Assembly: GCF_018603435.1 (NCBI RefSeq)
Contig: NZ_CP075682.1
Coordinates: 1,674,001-1,738,000 of the forward strand
Direction of reading: 5' to 3'
Origin: Chryseobacterium sp. ZHDP1
GTDB taxonomy: Bacteria; Bacteroidota; Bacteroidia; Flavobacteriales; Weeksellaceae
Length of the DNA: 64,000 nt
This document shows, piece by piece, positions 24,134-33,962 of the stretch. Positions within the stretch are counted from its first letter, which is position 1. Every line of letters starts with the position of its first letter. A program made the position numbers and the translations under genes. The notes below the pieces were generated by a model. It made no database searches. It was not told the origin of the DNA and saw only the letters and a list, made by a program, of their open reading frames with translations.

Positions 24134-24187
24134 TTTGATTTAAATAAAGGGTTAATATTATGGTTTAAAAAATTTGTTGATAATTTG

Positions 24188-24391
24188 TCATTTTCCGTCA
24201 TTATGAGTGTGTGTTTTTTCCGAAGGATGCGAATGAATCTTAACATATTTGATATTAAAATTGTATACCTGATGAATTACCAAAAGGAGCATAAAAAGAA
24301 GCCAGCCAACAATAAAAAAAAGATCTTGAGAAGTAAGCCTGTGCTTACCTCTTCGAATAATTTTTCTTCTAAAACGTCGTTTAAATCCCAT
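24188..24391 (-). CDS. Small membrane protein with basic N-terminus
   Basis: The product is 67 residues: a strongly basic start (MGFKRRFRRKIIRRGKHR), one hydrophobic helix (FFIVGWLLFMLLLVI) and a His-rich tail (IHSHPSEKTHTHND). It begins 8 bp after the PAP2 stop on the same strand, suggesting co-transcription. An antisense open frame covers the same bases but has no protein-like character. No family recognised. Confidence 0.5.
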   Translation of the reverse strand: MGFKRRFRRKIIRRGKHRLTSQDLFFIVGWLLFMLLLVIHQVYNFNIKYVKIHSHPSEKTHTHNDGK

Positions 24392-24399
24392 GTTCTAAA

Positions 24400-25245
24400 T
24401 TAGAAGGTTATCTGATAATTAATCCCAAAAGTATTGCTATGACCATTCTTTTGATAAAGAGGGGCAAGCATAGAGACAGATTTTTTGTTTTTATTAGCTG
24501 ATAAAAACATATTGATTTTCGGAAATAGCCAATAAGCTAATTCGGTTGAAAGTATTCCTACCCCAGCGCCCGCTACTACATCTGTTACCCAGTGTTTGTT
24601 ATTAATAACTCTGTAAACACTTGTGAATATTGCAAATGGATATCCTGATAAACTGAGCCAATAATTACTGTCTCTATATTCTCTATACATAAACTGCGCT
24701 GTTGAAAAAGCAATTGCTGCATGCCCAGACGGAAAAGACATATTGTTGGATTTATCTGGGCGTTCTTCTCCAATTAAATATTTTGAAGGTATTACGATTG
24801 CTGTCGATATTAGCTGCGATGTTGCAAGAATAATTGTTCTTTCTCTTAAATTATGCTTGCCTTTCAAACCTGAAATATTAAATCCATAAACCATCACGGC
24901 AGGTATGAATTGGGTATAATTATCCAATGTAGAATTATGAAGATTATGGTCTTTTACTTCTTTTCGTACTCCTGCATCAAATTCTTTCATTTTAGGAATA
25001 GCGAAACTCATCGCTCCTATGGATATTAAACTTGTAGGGGCTATAAGTCTCTTATAACTAAAATTATTTTCAGGTTTTTGGACAGCAATCGTATCCCCAA
25101 TTTTTTCACTTACTGTTAAGCTATCCTGTGCTAAAGCCAAATTGCATACTAGCATAAAAAAAAGAACTGGAATCTTATTTATAATATTGATTATCATTGC
25201 ATTAATTGAAAAATTAGAGTAAATAGTTTTGTTGAATATTTTCAA
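24400..25245 (-). CDS. PAP2-family membrane phosphatase
   Basis: The product is 281 residues with a signal-like N-terminal helix ending in CNLALAQ. The three phosphatase motifs are present: KYLIGEERP, PSGH in MSFPSGHAA, and SVYRVINNKHWVTD. The C-terminus ends in an aromatic beta strand (FGINYQITF) reminiscent of an outer-membrane barrel end. Such enzymes remove phosphates from lipids such as lipid A, undecaprenyl pyrophosphate or phosphatidate. The substrate cannot be read. It may be co-transcribed with the small gene downstream. Confidence 0.85.
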   Translation of the reverse strand: MKIFNKTIYSNFSINAMIINIINKIPVLFFMLVCNLALAQDSLTVSEKIGDTIAVQKPENNFSYKRLIAPTSLISIGAMSFAIPKMKEFDAGVRKEVKDHNLHNSTLDNYTQFIPAVMVYGFNISGLKGKHNLRERTIILATSQLISTAIVIPSKYLIGEERPDKSNNMSFPSGHAAIAFSTAQFMYREYRDSNYWLSLSGYPFAIFTSVYRVINNKHWVTDVVAGAGVGILSTELAYWLFPKINMFLSANKNKKSVSMLAPLYQKNGHSNTFGINYQITF

Positions 25246-25255
25246 TAAACAACCT

Positions 25256-25272
25256 GTTCTCGGTTTGAGAAC
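25256..25272. repeat. Perfect 6-bp inverted repeat upstream of PAP2 gene
   Basis: GTTCTC-GGTTT-GAGAAC lies 11 bp upstream of the PAP2 start and 68 bp after the P-ATPase stop. It has no T run on the minus strand, so it could be an operator or a weak terminator. Confidence 0.4.
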
Positions 25273-25340
25273 TTTATTTTAATTGATATTTGTTGGAACT
25301 TTTCTTAAGTGATTAGTGAAATTAGAATGCTATGTTATTT

Positions 25341-27401
25341 TTATTTGAAATTCATTCGTTGGATGCGTACAGCATTTAGAATTGCAATCAATGCAACACC
25401 TACATCTGCAAAAACAGCTTCCCACATTGTTGCCAATCCTCCGGCTCCAAGAATTAAAACAATTGCTTTGACCACAAATGCTAAAATGATGTTCTGCCAG
25501 ACAATTCTTTTAGTTTTTTTGCCAATGTTAATAGCCATTGGTATTTTTGAAGGTTTATCATCTTGAATCACGACATCAGCAGTCTCAATGGTCGCATCAC
25601 TCCCTAAGCCGCCCATGGCAATACCGACATCACTTAAAGCAACCACTGGGGCATCATTAACACCGTCACCAACAAATGCAACGCTCTCATTTTTGGATTT
25701 TATTTCTTTCACCTTGTTCACTTTATCCTCAGGAAGAAGGTCACCGAAAGCGTTGTCAATTCCTATTTGTTCTGCGACATATTTTACAACGCTTGTTTTG
25801 TCACCACTAAGCATTGTTGCCTTTACATTTAAATTATGTAACAGTTCTAAAGTTTTTTTAGCATCGTCTTTAATACTATCAGCGATAGTTATGTAGCCTG
25901 CAAATTTTTTATCATAAGCAATTGCAATAACGGTGTAAACAATTTTTGAAGGATCAACATCATATTGAATATTGAACTTATCCATAAGCTTGAAATTCCC
26001 TACGAGTATATCCTTACCGTTGATTACAGCTTTAAGACCATGACCTGCAATTTCCTCAGAATTCTCAACATTAATTGATGTATCCAAATCGCCAACATAT
26101 TCGTGGATAGCAGTTGCCACAGGATGGGTACTCTTGCTCTCTACAACATTAACCATCTTAAGGATTTCATTTTTATCAAATTCTGATTTAATATCGACTT
26201 CCTGAACTTTAAATACTCCTTCCGTCATAGTACCGGTTTTATCCATCACAACATTTTTTATTTCGGCAATCTTATCTAGAAAATTACTGCCTTTAAATAA
26301 AATTCCGTTTCGACTTGCTGCACCAATACCTCCAAAATACCCTAAAGGAATTGAAATGACTAAAGCACAAGGACAAGAAATTACCAGAAAGATCAAAGCT
26401 CTGTATAACCAATCTCTAAAAATATAATTATCGACAAAAAAATATGGAATAAGACATATCAGTACTGCTAACACAACAACAATCGGAGTATAAACTCTTG
26501 CAAATCTTCTTATAAACAGCTCCGTAGGTGCCTTCTGCGCAGTCGCATTTTGAACCAATTCTAAAATCTTACTGAGTTTACTGTCCTCATAAGCTGTATT
26601 GATTTTTACCAAAGCAACACTATTCATATTAATCATCCCTGCAAGAACAGTCTCTCCTTTATTTTTTGTATCAGGTTTACTTTCGCCGGTTAGTGCTGCC
26701 GTATTAAAAGATGCTGAATCTGAAATAAGCTCTCCATCCAAAGCAAGTTTTTCTCCAGGTTTTAACTGTATGGTTTGCCCTATCTCTGCATTGGAAGCTT
26801 TAATAGTTTTTGTTTCGTTATTTTCAATAATTGTCACCTCATCCGGTCTTTGATCAAGAAGAGCTTTAATATTACTTTTTGCTCTTGTTACTGCTAGTGT
26901 TTGAAAAACTTCCCCTACAGCATAAAATAACATAACAGCTACACCTTCAGGATATTCACCAATTATAAAAGCTCCTATAGTTGCGATACTCATCAAAAAG
27001 AATTCAGAGAAAACATCACCATCCTTAATGCTTTCAAAAGCTTCTTTTAAAACAGGAAGCCCGACAGGGGCATAAGCTGCTGCATACCAAACAATACGAA
27101 TCCAATCTTTAAACCAGTCTGGTTTAAAATAATTATCTAACGCAATTCCCAACAGAAGCAATAACAATGAAACTATTGCGGGAAGGAACATCTGAAAAGT
27201 ACTCTTATCACTATTGTCATGATCGTGGTTATGTCCATCGTCATCGGAATGATGCTGTACTTCTTTCTTTACATTTGTTGAACAACAGCCATTATCCTCA
27301 ACAATGAGTTTTTTGGCTCCTGCATCCTTATAAATCTTGCCTTCCTGAGGCGTACAGCAAAGCTGGTTACCTTGCTCATCGTAAGTGTGTTGATGTTTCA
27401 T
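25341..27401 (-). CDS. Heavy-metal P-type ATPase (CadA/ZntA-like, Zn/Cd/Pb efflux)
   Basis: The product is 686 residues. The N-terminus lacks a full HMA domain but has metal-binding pairs LCC (15-16) and GCC (39-40) and a His-rich stretch HHSDDDGHNHDHD. The membrane metal site CPC is at 343-345 (SCPCALVIS), the phosphorylated Asp387 is in DKTGTMTEG, and GDGVNDAP is around 578. The CPC site with SxHP (STHPVATA) marks a P1B ATPase of the Zn/Cd/Pb type. It pumps metal from the cytoplasm. It is the last gene of a run with the MgtC-like and sulfatase-like genes. Confidence 0.9.
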   Translation of the reverse strand: MKHQHTYDEQGNQLCCTPQEGKIYKDAGAKKLIVEDNGCCSTNVKKEVQHHSDDDGHNHDHDNSDKSTFQMFLPAIVSLLLLLLGIALDNYFKPDWFKDWIRIVWYAAAYAPVGLPVLKEAFESIKDGDVFSEFFLMSIATIGAFIIGEYPEGVAVMLFYAVGEVFQTLAVTRAKSNIKALLDQRPDEVTIIENNETKTIKASNAEIGQTIQLKPGEKLALDGELISDSASFNTAALTGESKPDTKNKGETVLAGMINMNSVALVKINTAYEDSKLSKILELVQNATAQKAPTELFIRRFARVYTPIVVVLAVLICLIPYFFVDNYIFRDWLYRALIFLVISCPCALVISIPLGYFGGIGAASRNGILFKGSNFLDKIAEIKNVVMDKTGTMTEGVFKVQEVDIKSEFDKNEILKMVNVVESKSTHPVATAIHEYVGDLDTSINVENSEEIAGHGLKAVINGKDILVGNFKLMDKFNIQYDVDPSKIVYTVIAIAYDKKFAGYITIADSIKDDAKKTLELLHNLNVKATMLSGDKTSVVKYVAEQIGIDNAFGDLLPEDKVNKVKEIKSKNESVAFVGDGVNDAPVVALSDVGIAMGGLGSDATIETADVVIQDDKPSKIPMAINIGKKTKRIVWQNIILAFVVKAIVLILGAGGLATMWEAVFADVGVALIAILNAVRIQRMNFK

Positions 27402-27431
27402 AGAAGTATATTTTAAGTGATTTTTAATTTT

Positions 27432-27884
27432 TTATTTTAAATTTTTACTTTGCTCCTTCTTTGCAATCCAGTTTTTATACCATTTGAATTTATTCAGGCT
27501 TAATACAAAAAGGGTGAGAACAGTTGCTAAAAATGACAATAAAAACATATTTAAGGCAAGAGCCGCTCCAATAGCTGACGCTGCCCATAGTGCTGTAGAT
27601 GTTGTTAATCCCTGCATATTGCTTGATTTATCTTTTAATGCTAATCCAGCACTTATAAATCCAAGTCCTGCCGGAATTGCTGCAAGCATTCTGGCTATCG
27701 CTGATTTATCATCTGTAAGATGAGAGGCAACCGCAACAAAAAGACAAGATGCCAAGCAAAGAATAGCAAACGTTCGTATACCGGCATCTTTATGAGCTGC
27801 TTCTCTTTCATAACCTATAATGCTGCCGAATAATATAGATAGCAGCAATTTGCCTGAAAGAATAAGTTCAAATTTTATATCCAT
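27432..27884 (-). CDS. MgtC/SapB-family membrane protein
   Basis: The product is 150 residues with four to five hydrophobic helices. The family signature GYEREAAHKDAGIRTF is at about 24-39, and a second conserved patch is IPAGLGFISAGLALK. MgtC-type proteins act in Mg2+-limited growth and membrane-potential control; some have roles in metal or acid stress. It lies 21 bp before the end of the upstream sulfatase-like gene and 30 bp before the P-ATPase gene, so probably one transcript. Confidence 0.85.
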   Translation of the reverse strand: MDIKFELILSGKLLLSILFGSIIGYEREAAHKDAGIRTFAILCLASCLFVAVASHLTDDKSAIARMLAAIPAGLGFISAGLALKDKSSNMQGLTTSTALWAASAIGAALALNMFLLSFLATVLTLFVLSLNKFKWYKNWIAKKEQSKNLK

Positions 27885-27905
27885 GTTGTATCTAACATTA
27901 CTTGA

Positions 27906-29864
27906 TTATTTTTGTTTCAAACCTTGATTTTTATAGAGATAATATGCAGTTTGATAATTTGCGACAGCCTTGTTAATATACTGATCAGAAAAAATCTTTG
28001 GTATCTGTTGATTTTGCGTTTTATTATATAAATAAGCTTCCACTTTCTGCTGAGGGCTCAATATCACAAGTTTATCGTTTTCCATATATCCCAACTTTTG
28101 ATAGGTACTTACAAAAATTCTAGGAATATAATTGTCGCTCAAAACATTCTTACCATAAAGGTTACTTCTGTAGTTCCATCCCATTAAATCAAATAAAGTT
28201 GGATAAAGATCAATTTGTGAACACATTTTTTCAATTTTTAAAGAGTTTTGGTTCGGAAGATTTATAATCATTGCTGGGATATGATATTTGGAAATATCAA
28301 TTTCATTTTTACCTGCGCTACTTGCGCAGTGATCAGCTACAATCACAAATACTGTATTTTTAAACCACGGCTTACTTCTAGCTTTTTTAAAGAATTGTCC
28401 GATAGCATAATCTGTATATTTTATTGCACCTTCCCTACCCGAACCGGATGGTATATCAATTTTGCCATCAGGATATGTAAACGGACGGTGATTGGAAGTG
28501 GTCATCACAAAATCATAAAAAGATTTTCCTTGTTTATATTTCTGGTCTGCCTGTTTAATCACTTGATTGTATAAATCTTCGTCACAAATCCCCCATGCAT
28601 TTTCAAACGTAATTTCTTTCTGGTTGATCGGCGTCCTCAATGCCTGATAGTTTTCTTTTGCCAAAGGATTTCTCTTCTTATCTATAATATCATATCCGTT
28701 ATTTCCAAAATATTTATTCATATTATCAAAATATCCATCTCCTCCATAAATAAATGTGTTATCGTAACCTTGTGCACTAAAAATTGAGCCTATAGTTGTA
28801 AGATGATCATTATCTTCTCTTCTGACAATACTGTTGCCTGGCGTTGGTGGGACAGCTAACGACAAAGCCTCCATTCCACGCACTGTTCTGGTTCCTGTAG
28901 CATACATTTGTGAGAATAAAATGCCACCGCCGGCTAAAGAATCTAAATTTGGAGTAAGCCCTTGTTTATTCCCGAAAGTACCCATAAAGTCCGCGCTGAA
29001 ACTTTCCATTGTTATCATTATAACATTTGGCTTTATAAGATTTTGTTTGCTGGATATTTTTCGTTCTATAGAAAGGTTATTTGAGAAAAATCTTTGATTA
29101 TCGTTCAAATCAGTTCTAACTATTTTAAAAGCGCTTTCGTTATCAATTAGTTTGTAAAAATGATCGTAATTGATTTCATTGTTTTTATAGGCGGAGAAAA
29201 ACGAATAAATTCCTGCCTTAGAAATTTCATTTTGATAACGATTGACACTTTTATCTGCTAAACTATTACTGATAAACAAAGAGTATATTATGGTAAGGCA
29301 GAAAAATCCTAAAAAAACAATTAGTCTAACCGAAAATTTATGTTGTCCGTTAAATGAAAAAAAGAATATTTTGCTTTTGTAAAACAAAATAAATATTAAG
29401 GTCATAAGCAGAAGTATCGATGATATCAAAACGGGTAAAGGGTAAGACTCATTTATGTTATTAATAACTTCGTAAGTATATACCAAATAATCTACAGCAA
29501 TAAAATTAAATCGGCTCTCAAACTCCTGCCAAAATGTAACCTCGGCAAAAAATGAAAATAAATGTATAAGAAGAAAAATAATAAAAGTGCTGTAGGTAAT
29601 AATTTTATTGAATAAAGACCTTATGTATTTCTGAGGAAAAATCAATAGATAAAAACTGTATGGTAGCAGAAAGAATAATCCAACTCCAAAGTCAAACAAA
29701 AATCCCAGAAGAAAAATTTTCATTATAGGTAACAGAGATAAATCAGCCTTTTGAAAACTGACTGCTAAAAATCCAAATCGGAGAAGTAAAGACGATACCA
29801 GATAAAATAAAAAAGAATAAACCAGTAATGTGTAATTGCCCCAATAGTTTTGTTTTAATTTCAT
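27906..29864 (-). CDS. LTA-synthase/sulfatase-family membrane protein
   Basis: The product is 652 residues. The first 200 contain about five membrane helices. The periplasmic catalytic domain begins near residue 275 with VIMITMESFSADFMGTFG (metal-binding Glu) and has the nucleophile Thr in YATGTRTVRGMEAL at about 325 and the late metal site in VIVADHCASS. Enzymes of this group transfer phosphoglycerol or phosphoethanolamine to surface glycans or lipids. Gram-negative flavobacteria have no LTA, so the target is another envelope lipid. It is first in the run with MgtC-like and CadA-like genes. Confidence 0.85.
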   Translation of the reverse strand: MKLKQNYWGNYTLLVYSFLFYLVSSLLLRFGFLAVSFQKADLSLLPIMKIFLLGFLFDFGVGLFFLLPYSFYLLIFPQKYIRSLFNKIITYSTFIIFLLIHLFSFFAEVTFWQEFESRFNFIAVDYLVYTYEVINNINESYPLPVLISSILLLMTLIFILFYKSKIFFFSFNGQHKFSVRLIVFLGFFCLTIIYSLFISNSLADKSVNRYQNEISKAGIYSFFSAYKNNEINYDHFYKLIDNESAFKIVRTDLNDNQRFFSNNLSIERKISSKQNLIKPNVIMITMESFSADFMGTFGNKQGLTPNLDSLAGGGILFSQMYATGTRTVRGMEALSLAVPPTPGNSIVRREDNDHLTTIGSIFSAQGYDNTFIYGGDGYFDNMNKYFGNNGYDIIDKKRNPLAKENYQALRTPINQKEITFENAWGICDEDLYNQVIKQADQKYKQGKSFYDFVMTTSNHRPFTYPDGKIDIPSGSGREGAIKYTDYAIGQFFKKARSKPWFKNTVFVIVADHCASSAGKNEIDISKYHIPAMIINLPNQNSLKIEKMCSQIDLYPTLFDLMGWNYRSNLYGKNVLSDNYIPRIFVSTYQKLGYMENDKLVILSPQQKVEAYLYNKTQNQQIPKIFSDQYINKAVANYQTAYYLYKNQGLKQK

Positions 29865-30024
29865 ATATCTAAATATTTGAAATGATTAATTGCGTAAAAA
29901 AATACGTAAGTATGTAATTCATCTTGAATAGACCCAGATTTTTATAATTCATAGTCTATTTGATGTTTTAGAAATTTTCCCATTTACTTATTTCATCTAT
30001 TAATGCAAGATGGCACAACTGCTA

Positions 30025-30918
30025 TTATAGATGAACCTCCCCCTCTTGGTGCCCTTCAGTTTCAATTTGGAATGTAGTATGGCTAATTTTAAATTCAGAG
30101 GTGGCTTTATCTGACAAATTTTTCAAAAGTTTATTGAGATCTTCCTGATGGTCGGCTACTACGTGGGAACTCATCGCATTAACGCCGGAAGTCAATGACC
30201 AAACGTGGAGATCATGAAGTTTAATAACTCCTTTTACAGATTCCAAAGAATTTCTAAGCTCTTCTATATTGACATCTTTTGGAGTTCCTTCTAATAAAAC
30301 ATTCACAGCTTCTTTCAAGAGCTTCCAGGTTCTCGGAAATATTAATAACCCTATCACAGCGGAAATAAGGGGATCAGCATAATACCATCCTGTCGTCAAC
30401 ATAATAACTCCGGCAATCATTACTCCTACTGAGGTAAGCGCGTCAGAAAGAACCTCAAAGTAGGCACCCTTCATATTTAGGCTTTCACCTGAATCTTTTC
30501 TAATAATCATGATTCCGATAATATTCACCAGCAAGCCTATTCCGGCAACGATCATCATAGCTGTGCTCTGTACTTCAGGGGGATTTTTGAACCTTTGCCA
30601 TGCTTCAAACAATACATATACAGAAATTCCCAACAGAACTACCGCATTGATTACTGCCGCCAGAATTTCTGTTCGGTAATAGCCGAATGTTTTCTGTGCA
30701 TCGGCTTTTCTTTCACCAATTTTGATTGCTATAAAAGCAAGGAATAATCCGACCACATCAGTAAGCATATGAGCTGCATCGGCAAGTAGCGCAAGACTTT
30801 TAGTAGCTAAACCGCCAATAACTTCGGCAATCATATAAGTGCCACTTAAACATAAGACAATTAAAAGATTTCTTTTATGTTTTGCAGAAGCCGAAATATT
30901 TTTATTCTGATCGTTCAT
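30025..30918 (-). CDS. CDF cation efflux protein (CzcD-like)
   Basis: The product is 297 residues with six membrane helices and a C-terminal cytoplasmic domain (LHDLHVWSLTSGVNAMSSHV). The first half-site is D47/H50/D54 in ADAAHMLTD. The second is E155 and D159 in YFEVLSD, where Glu stands in place of the His most often found, a variant I have seen in this family. It exports Zn2+, Co2+ or Cd2+ in exchange for protons. It is last in the five-gene run beginning with the CusA/CusC fusion. Confidence 0.9.
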   Translation of the reverse strand: MNDQNKNISASAKHKRNLLIVLCLSGTYMIAEVIGGLATKSLALLADAAHMLTDVVGLFLAFIAIKIGERKADAQKTFGYYRTEILAAVINAVVLLGISVYVLFEAWQRFKNPPEVQSTAMMIVAGIGLLVNIIGIMIIRKDSGESLNMKGAYFEVLSDALTSVGVMIAGVIMLTTGWYYADPLISAVIGLLIFPRTWKLLKEAVNVLLEGTPKDVNIEELRNSLESVKGVIKLHDLHVWSLTSGVNAMSSHVVADHQEDLNKLLKNLSDKATSEFKISHTTFQIETEGHQEGEVHL

Positions 30919-30945
30919 AACACTAAGATTTGTATTAGATTAAGC

Positions 30946-31824
30946 CTACATTTCATAATAGCTTGTACTCACTTCTTTAACTGGTACATTCTTCTCTCCG
31001 ATCATTTGCAAAAGATTGATTTCAATTGTTTTTGCTAATGATGTCATTGGAGTATCTACCGGTGTATTTTCAAAGGGATCCTGCATTATGATTGCTGTTT
31101 TCTCAATAGCTATAAAAATCACAGGTACAATAATTGTCGTGGCAATCTCAACACCAAGTTGTGAGTCTTCCAGTCCAAATGGCAGAAGAAATGCAAAAAC
31201 GTAAATCAATGTATGCAGCAAAATGCTGTAGGCACGAGGGAAAACAGTATTTTTTAAACGCTCACATTTTCCCATACTGTCACAAAACCTGATGACCATA
31301 TCGTTCATCTGTACCAATTTGTATTCAGATAAATTCTCCTGTTCTGCCAATTTCCTAAGGTGATCAGAATGTTTATCTAAAAGGGCATTGGGAATATTTA
31401 AAGCATTGATGTTTTGCGATTCTAAGTATTCTCTTACTCTTATTGAAAAAGGTACTTTTCTTAAACTTTCTCCTAAAGCATTCAGCCAGATGATATGTCG
31501 TTCTGCAAACTCAGATGTATCGTTTTCTGAGTTAGGGAAAAATTGTTTTATTAATCTCATAAATGATCTTGAATCATTCACAATAGCGCCCCAAACGGTT
31601 CTTGCTTCCCACCATCTTTCATAAGATTGTGCAGTCCTGAATGCTAAAAGTAAAGAGACAGCAGTTCCTAAAAGTGCAGGAATACTCAATGGTATGGTAA
31701 TTTTTTTCAAAAAATCAATGTCGTCTAAAAAGCCTATTAGAAAAGCAAAGCTGACAATCAAAACGATCTGAAATTTAATCTGTTTAACAAAATACCAAAC
31801 CGAAATTCTTTTGTTTAAAAGCAT
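30946..31824 (-). CDS. Bestrophin-family membrane channel (UPF0187/YneE-like)
   Basis: The product is 292 residues with several membrane helices. The signature ERWWEARTVWGAIVN at about residues 69-83 and the later phrase FLLPFGLEDS are typical of bacterial bestrophins, which are anion or cation channels (KpBest is a sodium channel). Located between CDF and methyltransferase-like genes with gaps of 27 and 17 bp, it is part of the efflux operon and may balance charge. Confidence 0.85.
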   Translation of the reverse strand: MLLNKRISVWYFVKQIKFQIVLIVSFAFLIGFLDDIDFLKKITIPLSIPALLGTAVSLLLAFRTAQSYERWWEARTVWGAIVNDSRSFMRLIKQFFPNSENDTSEFAERHIIWLNALGESLRKVPFSIRVREYLESQNINALNIPNALLDKHSDHLRKLAEQENLSEYKLVQMNDMVIRFCDSMGKCERLKNTVFPRAYSILLHTLIYVFAFLLPFGLEDSQLGVEIATTIIVPVIFIAIEKTAIIMQDPFENTPVDTPMTSLAKTIEINLLQMIGEKNVPVKEVSTSYYEM

Positions 31825-31841
31825 AATTGAGGATTTTTTAA

Positions 31842-32585
31842 TTATTGACTAAATTTATTTTGCAACATTGTTTTACGTTTTTTTATTACTTTTAAAATAA
31901 TGTATAGAATCATAGTAAGAATACAGCCTACAATAAAAATCATATTATAATGCGTATGTCTTAGGATAATTTCTCCGGTAATTTCAAAAACAGTAAAAAT
32001 CAGAAACATGGCAAAAAGTCCGTTTTTTTCTTTTAATAGAACTTTTTTTAAACTGAAGCTAAGATGAGTATTTCTGAAAAGGTATAAATTCGGTATAAAA
32101 ACCGGTACTTTATCAGCCCACTTAGTATATTGCTCTCCAAATTTTCTTTCTAAAAATTGCTCTTCAGCAAAAACAATCCTTTCATAATAGACCCAATAAA
32201 AAAACACAAATGAAATTACAAACCACAGATTTTCAGTAAACATCGCAAGCCCAAGCCACATAAAAAAATTACCTAAGTACAATGGATTTCTGGTTGTACT
32301 GTAAATACCTGTAGTGTTTAATTCATCTGCAACCTGCCCTGCTTTTGTATTTCTTCCTGAAGTATTATGCGGAGTAAAACCAACAGTATACACTCTTATA
32401 ATCAAACCTAAAATGCTTACAGCTAAACAAAGCATCTCAAAGAAAAGTGAACAATCATTATCGTTTTTCAGCAAAACATTTTGGATAAAAACTCCTAAGC
32501 CAAGCGCCAGAACGATAATCGGCAAAAAACTTCTGTATCTGAACAGCCAATTTCCCTGGGTTTCTAATTCTTGTTTTAAAGGCAT
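31842..32585 (-). CDS. Isoprenylcysteine carboxyl methyltransferase-family membrane protein
   Basis: I choose the internal ATG at 32,585 (MPLKQELETQ), giving 247 residues. There are about six membrane helices. The conserved C-terminal motif of the ICMT/PEMT fold is present: GIYSTTRNPLYLGNF, and EEQFLERKFGEQYTKW further on. Members methylate small lipids or cysteines with S-adenosylmethionine and are often found next to CzcD-like genes. The substrate is unknown. Confidence 0.8.
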   Translation of the reverse strand: MPLKQELETQGNWLFRYRSFLPIIVLALGLGVFIQNVLLKNDNDCSLFFEMLCLAVSILGLIIRVYTVGFTPHNTSGRNTKAGQVADELNTTGIYSTTRNPLYLGNFFMWLGLAMFTENLWFVISFVFFYWVYYERIVFAEEQFLERKFGEQYTKWADKVPVFIPNLYLFRNTHLSFSLKKVLLKEKNGLFAMFLIFTVFEITGEIILRHTHYNMIFIVGCILTMILYIILKVIKKRKTMLQNKFSQ

Positions 32586-32644
32586 AACTAATATTTTTAA
32601 AATCAAGTGAAATCAAGATAGGATTTCACTTGATTATTGATTAA

Positions 32645-33958
32645 TTAATGTCCGTGGTCTCCTGCATTAGAAAGCTTAGCATTCACGAAGAATGCGCCTT
32701 TTACCACAATTTTTGCATCAGGTGCAATTGCACTCACAGGCGTAATCGCTGTGTAACCCATATCTGAAGTCCCTTTTACCACTTCAATTTTTTCAAAATT
32801 CATTTTCTTAGCCTGCTCCTTTGCATGGTTTCCTGCTTCGGTTTCATTTTTGTGACCGTGTTCCGCCTCTCCTTCATCATGCCCGTGACCATGATCGTCA
32901 TCTCCTTTTTCTTCAGCGTGCTCTTCCACTTTTTTAGAAGTTTGTACAAATACATAGAATTTACCATCGGCTTCTACAATAGCTTCATTTGGAACGGCGG
33001 GAGTTTGTGAATTTCCAAGGCTTACATTTCCTGTAATATTCATTCCGTCAATCAAGCCAGCTTTGTTCCCGGTAACCATTGCATGAACTGAAATCGTTTT
33101 ACTTTCATTTTCAAAAGATGATCCGATGCTGTACACTTTTGCATTAAAGGTTTCTTCCGGATTGTTGGTGAGCTTAAACTGCACAATCTGACCAACTTTC
33201 ATTTTGGGAAGATCTCTTTCAAAGACTTGTAAATCCAAATGAATTGAGCTGTTATCGATGATCTCCAAAACCGGTGACGATACATCAACATAACTTCCTA
33301 TCTGTGCATTAATCGTACTAACTGTTCCGCTGATTGGCGATGTAATGACCAAGCCTGATCTTAGGTTTCCATTGCTTACTTTCCCAGGACTGATTCCCAT
33401 TAGCTGTAATTGTCTTTGTAACGATGATCTCTGGGTTCTTAAACTTTTTAGCTCCGCATCAGAACTTTGCAGATTCTTTTTTGCTCCGGCATCATTGTCA
33501 AAAAGCTCCTTTTGCCTTCTGAATTCCTGCTCTGCATAAGTTATTCTGCTGTTAATAGTCAGATATTGTTCCTGTAACTGAATGTATTCAGGGTTACTGA
33601 TTGTAGCAATAACCTGTCCCTGTCTTACATAATCTCCTATCTGAACGGTTAATGTCTTAATGACACCTCCATACAGTGAAGTGACCGTTGCCTTTCTGTT
33701 ATTGGGTACACGAAGAACACCATTTGCCTTAATAGTTGAGGCTAAATCTTTCATTTCTAAAGTTCCAAGACTGATTCCTACAGATTTCATCTGTTCTTCA
33801 GTCAGTTCCGCAATAGTTTGCGGAGCTTCTTCGTGACTTTCTTCTGCCTGTTCTGTTTTTGGTTTCTCTTCTCCTTCTGCCGGAGCATCTTTTTTTCCAC
33901 AGCTGACCGCTAGAATAGAAATTAAGGCTAGAGATACAATGCTATATTTGATTTTCAT
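32645..33958 (-). CDS. RND efflux periplasmic adaptor (CusB/CzcB-like)
   Basis: The product is 437 residues. It has a lipoprotein signal ending in ILAVSC, a biotinyl-lipoyl-like part (VTSLYGGVIKTLTVQIGDYVRQG), a helical hairpin of about 60 residues, and a beta-barrel. A His/Glu-rich insert near residue 350 (DDDHGHGHDEGEAEHGHKN) and a final GDHGH suggest metal capture. It bridges the inner-membrane CusA-like pump and the outer-membrane part. It lies 4 bp downstream of the CusA fusion gene. Confidence 0.9.
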   Translation of the reverse strand: MKIKYSIVSLALISILAVSCGKKDAPAEGEEKPKTEQAEESHEEAPQTIAELTEEQMKSVGISLGTLEMKDLASTIKANGVLRVPNNRKATVTSLYGGVIKTLTVQIGDYVRQGQVIATISNPEYIQLQEQYLTINSRITYAEQEFRRQKELFDNDAGAKKNLQSSDAELKSLRTQRSSLQRQLQLMGISPGKVSNGNLRSGLVITSPISGTVSTINAQIGSYVDVSSPVLEIIDNSSIHLDLQVFERDLPKMKVGQIVQFKLTNNPEETFNAKVYSIGSSFENESKTISVHAMVTGNKAGLIDGMNITGNVSLGNSQTPAVPNEAIVEADGKFYVFVQTSKKVEEHAEEKGDDDHGHGHDEGEAEHGHKNETEAGNHAKEQAKKMNFEKIEVVKGTSDMGYTAITPVSAIAPDAKIVVKGAFFVNAKLSNAGDHGH

Positions 33959-33962
33959 TTGT

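Noticed and set aside
24185..24403. 72-residue plus-strand frame antisense to the small membrane gene
   Set aside because: Lys- and Asn-rich with no membrane or domain pattern; the minus-strand frame fits the gene order.
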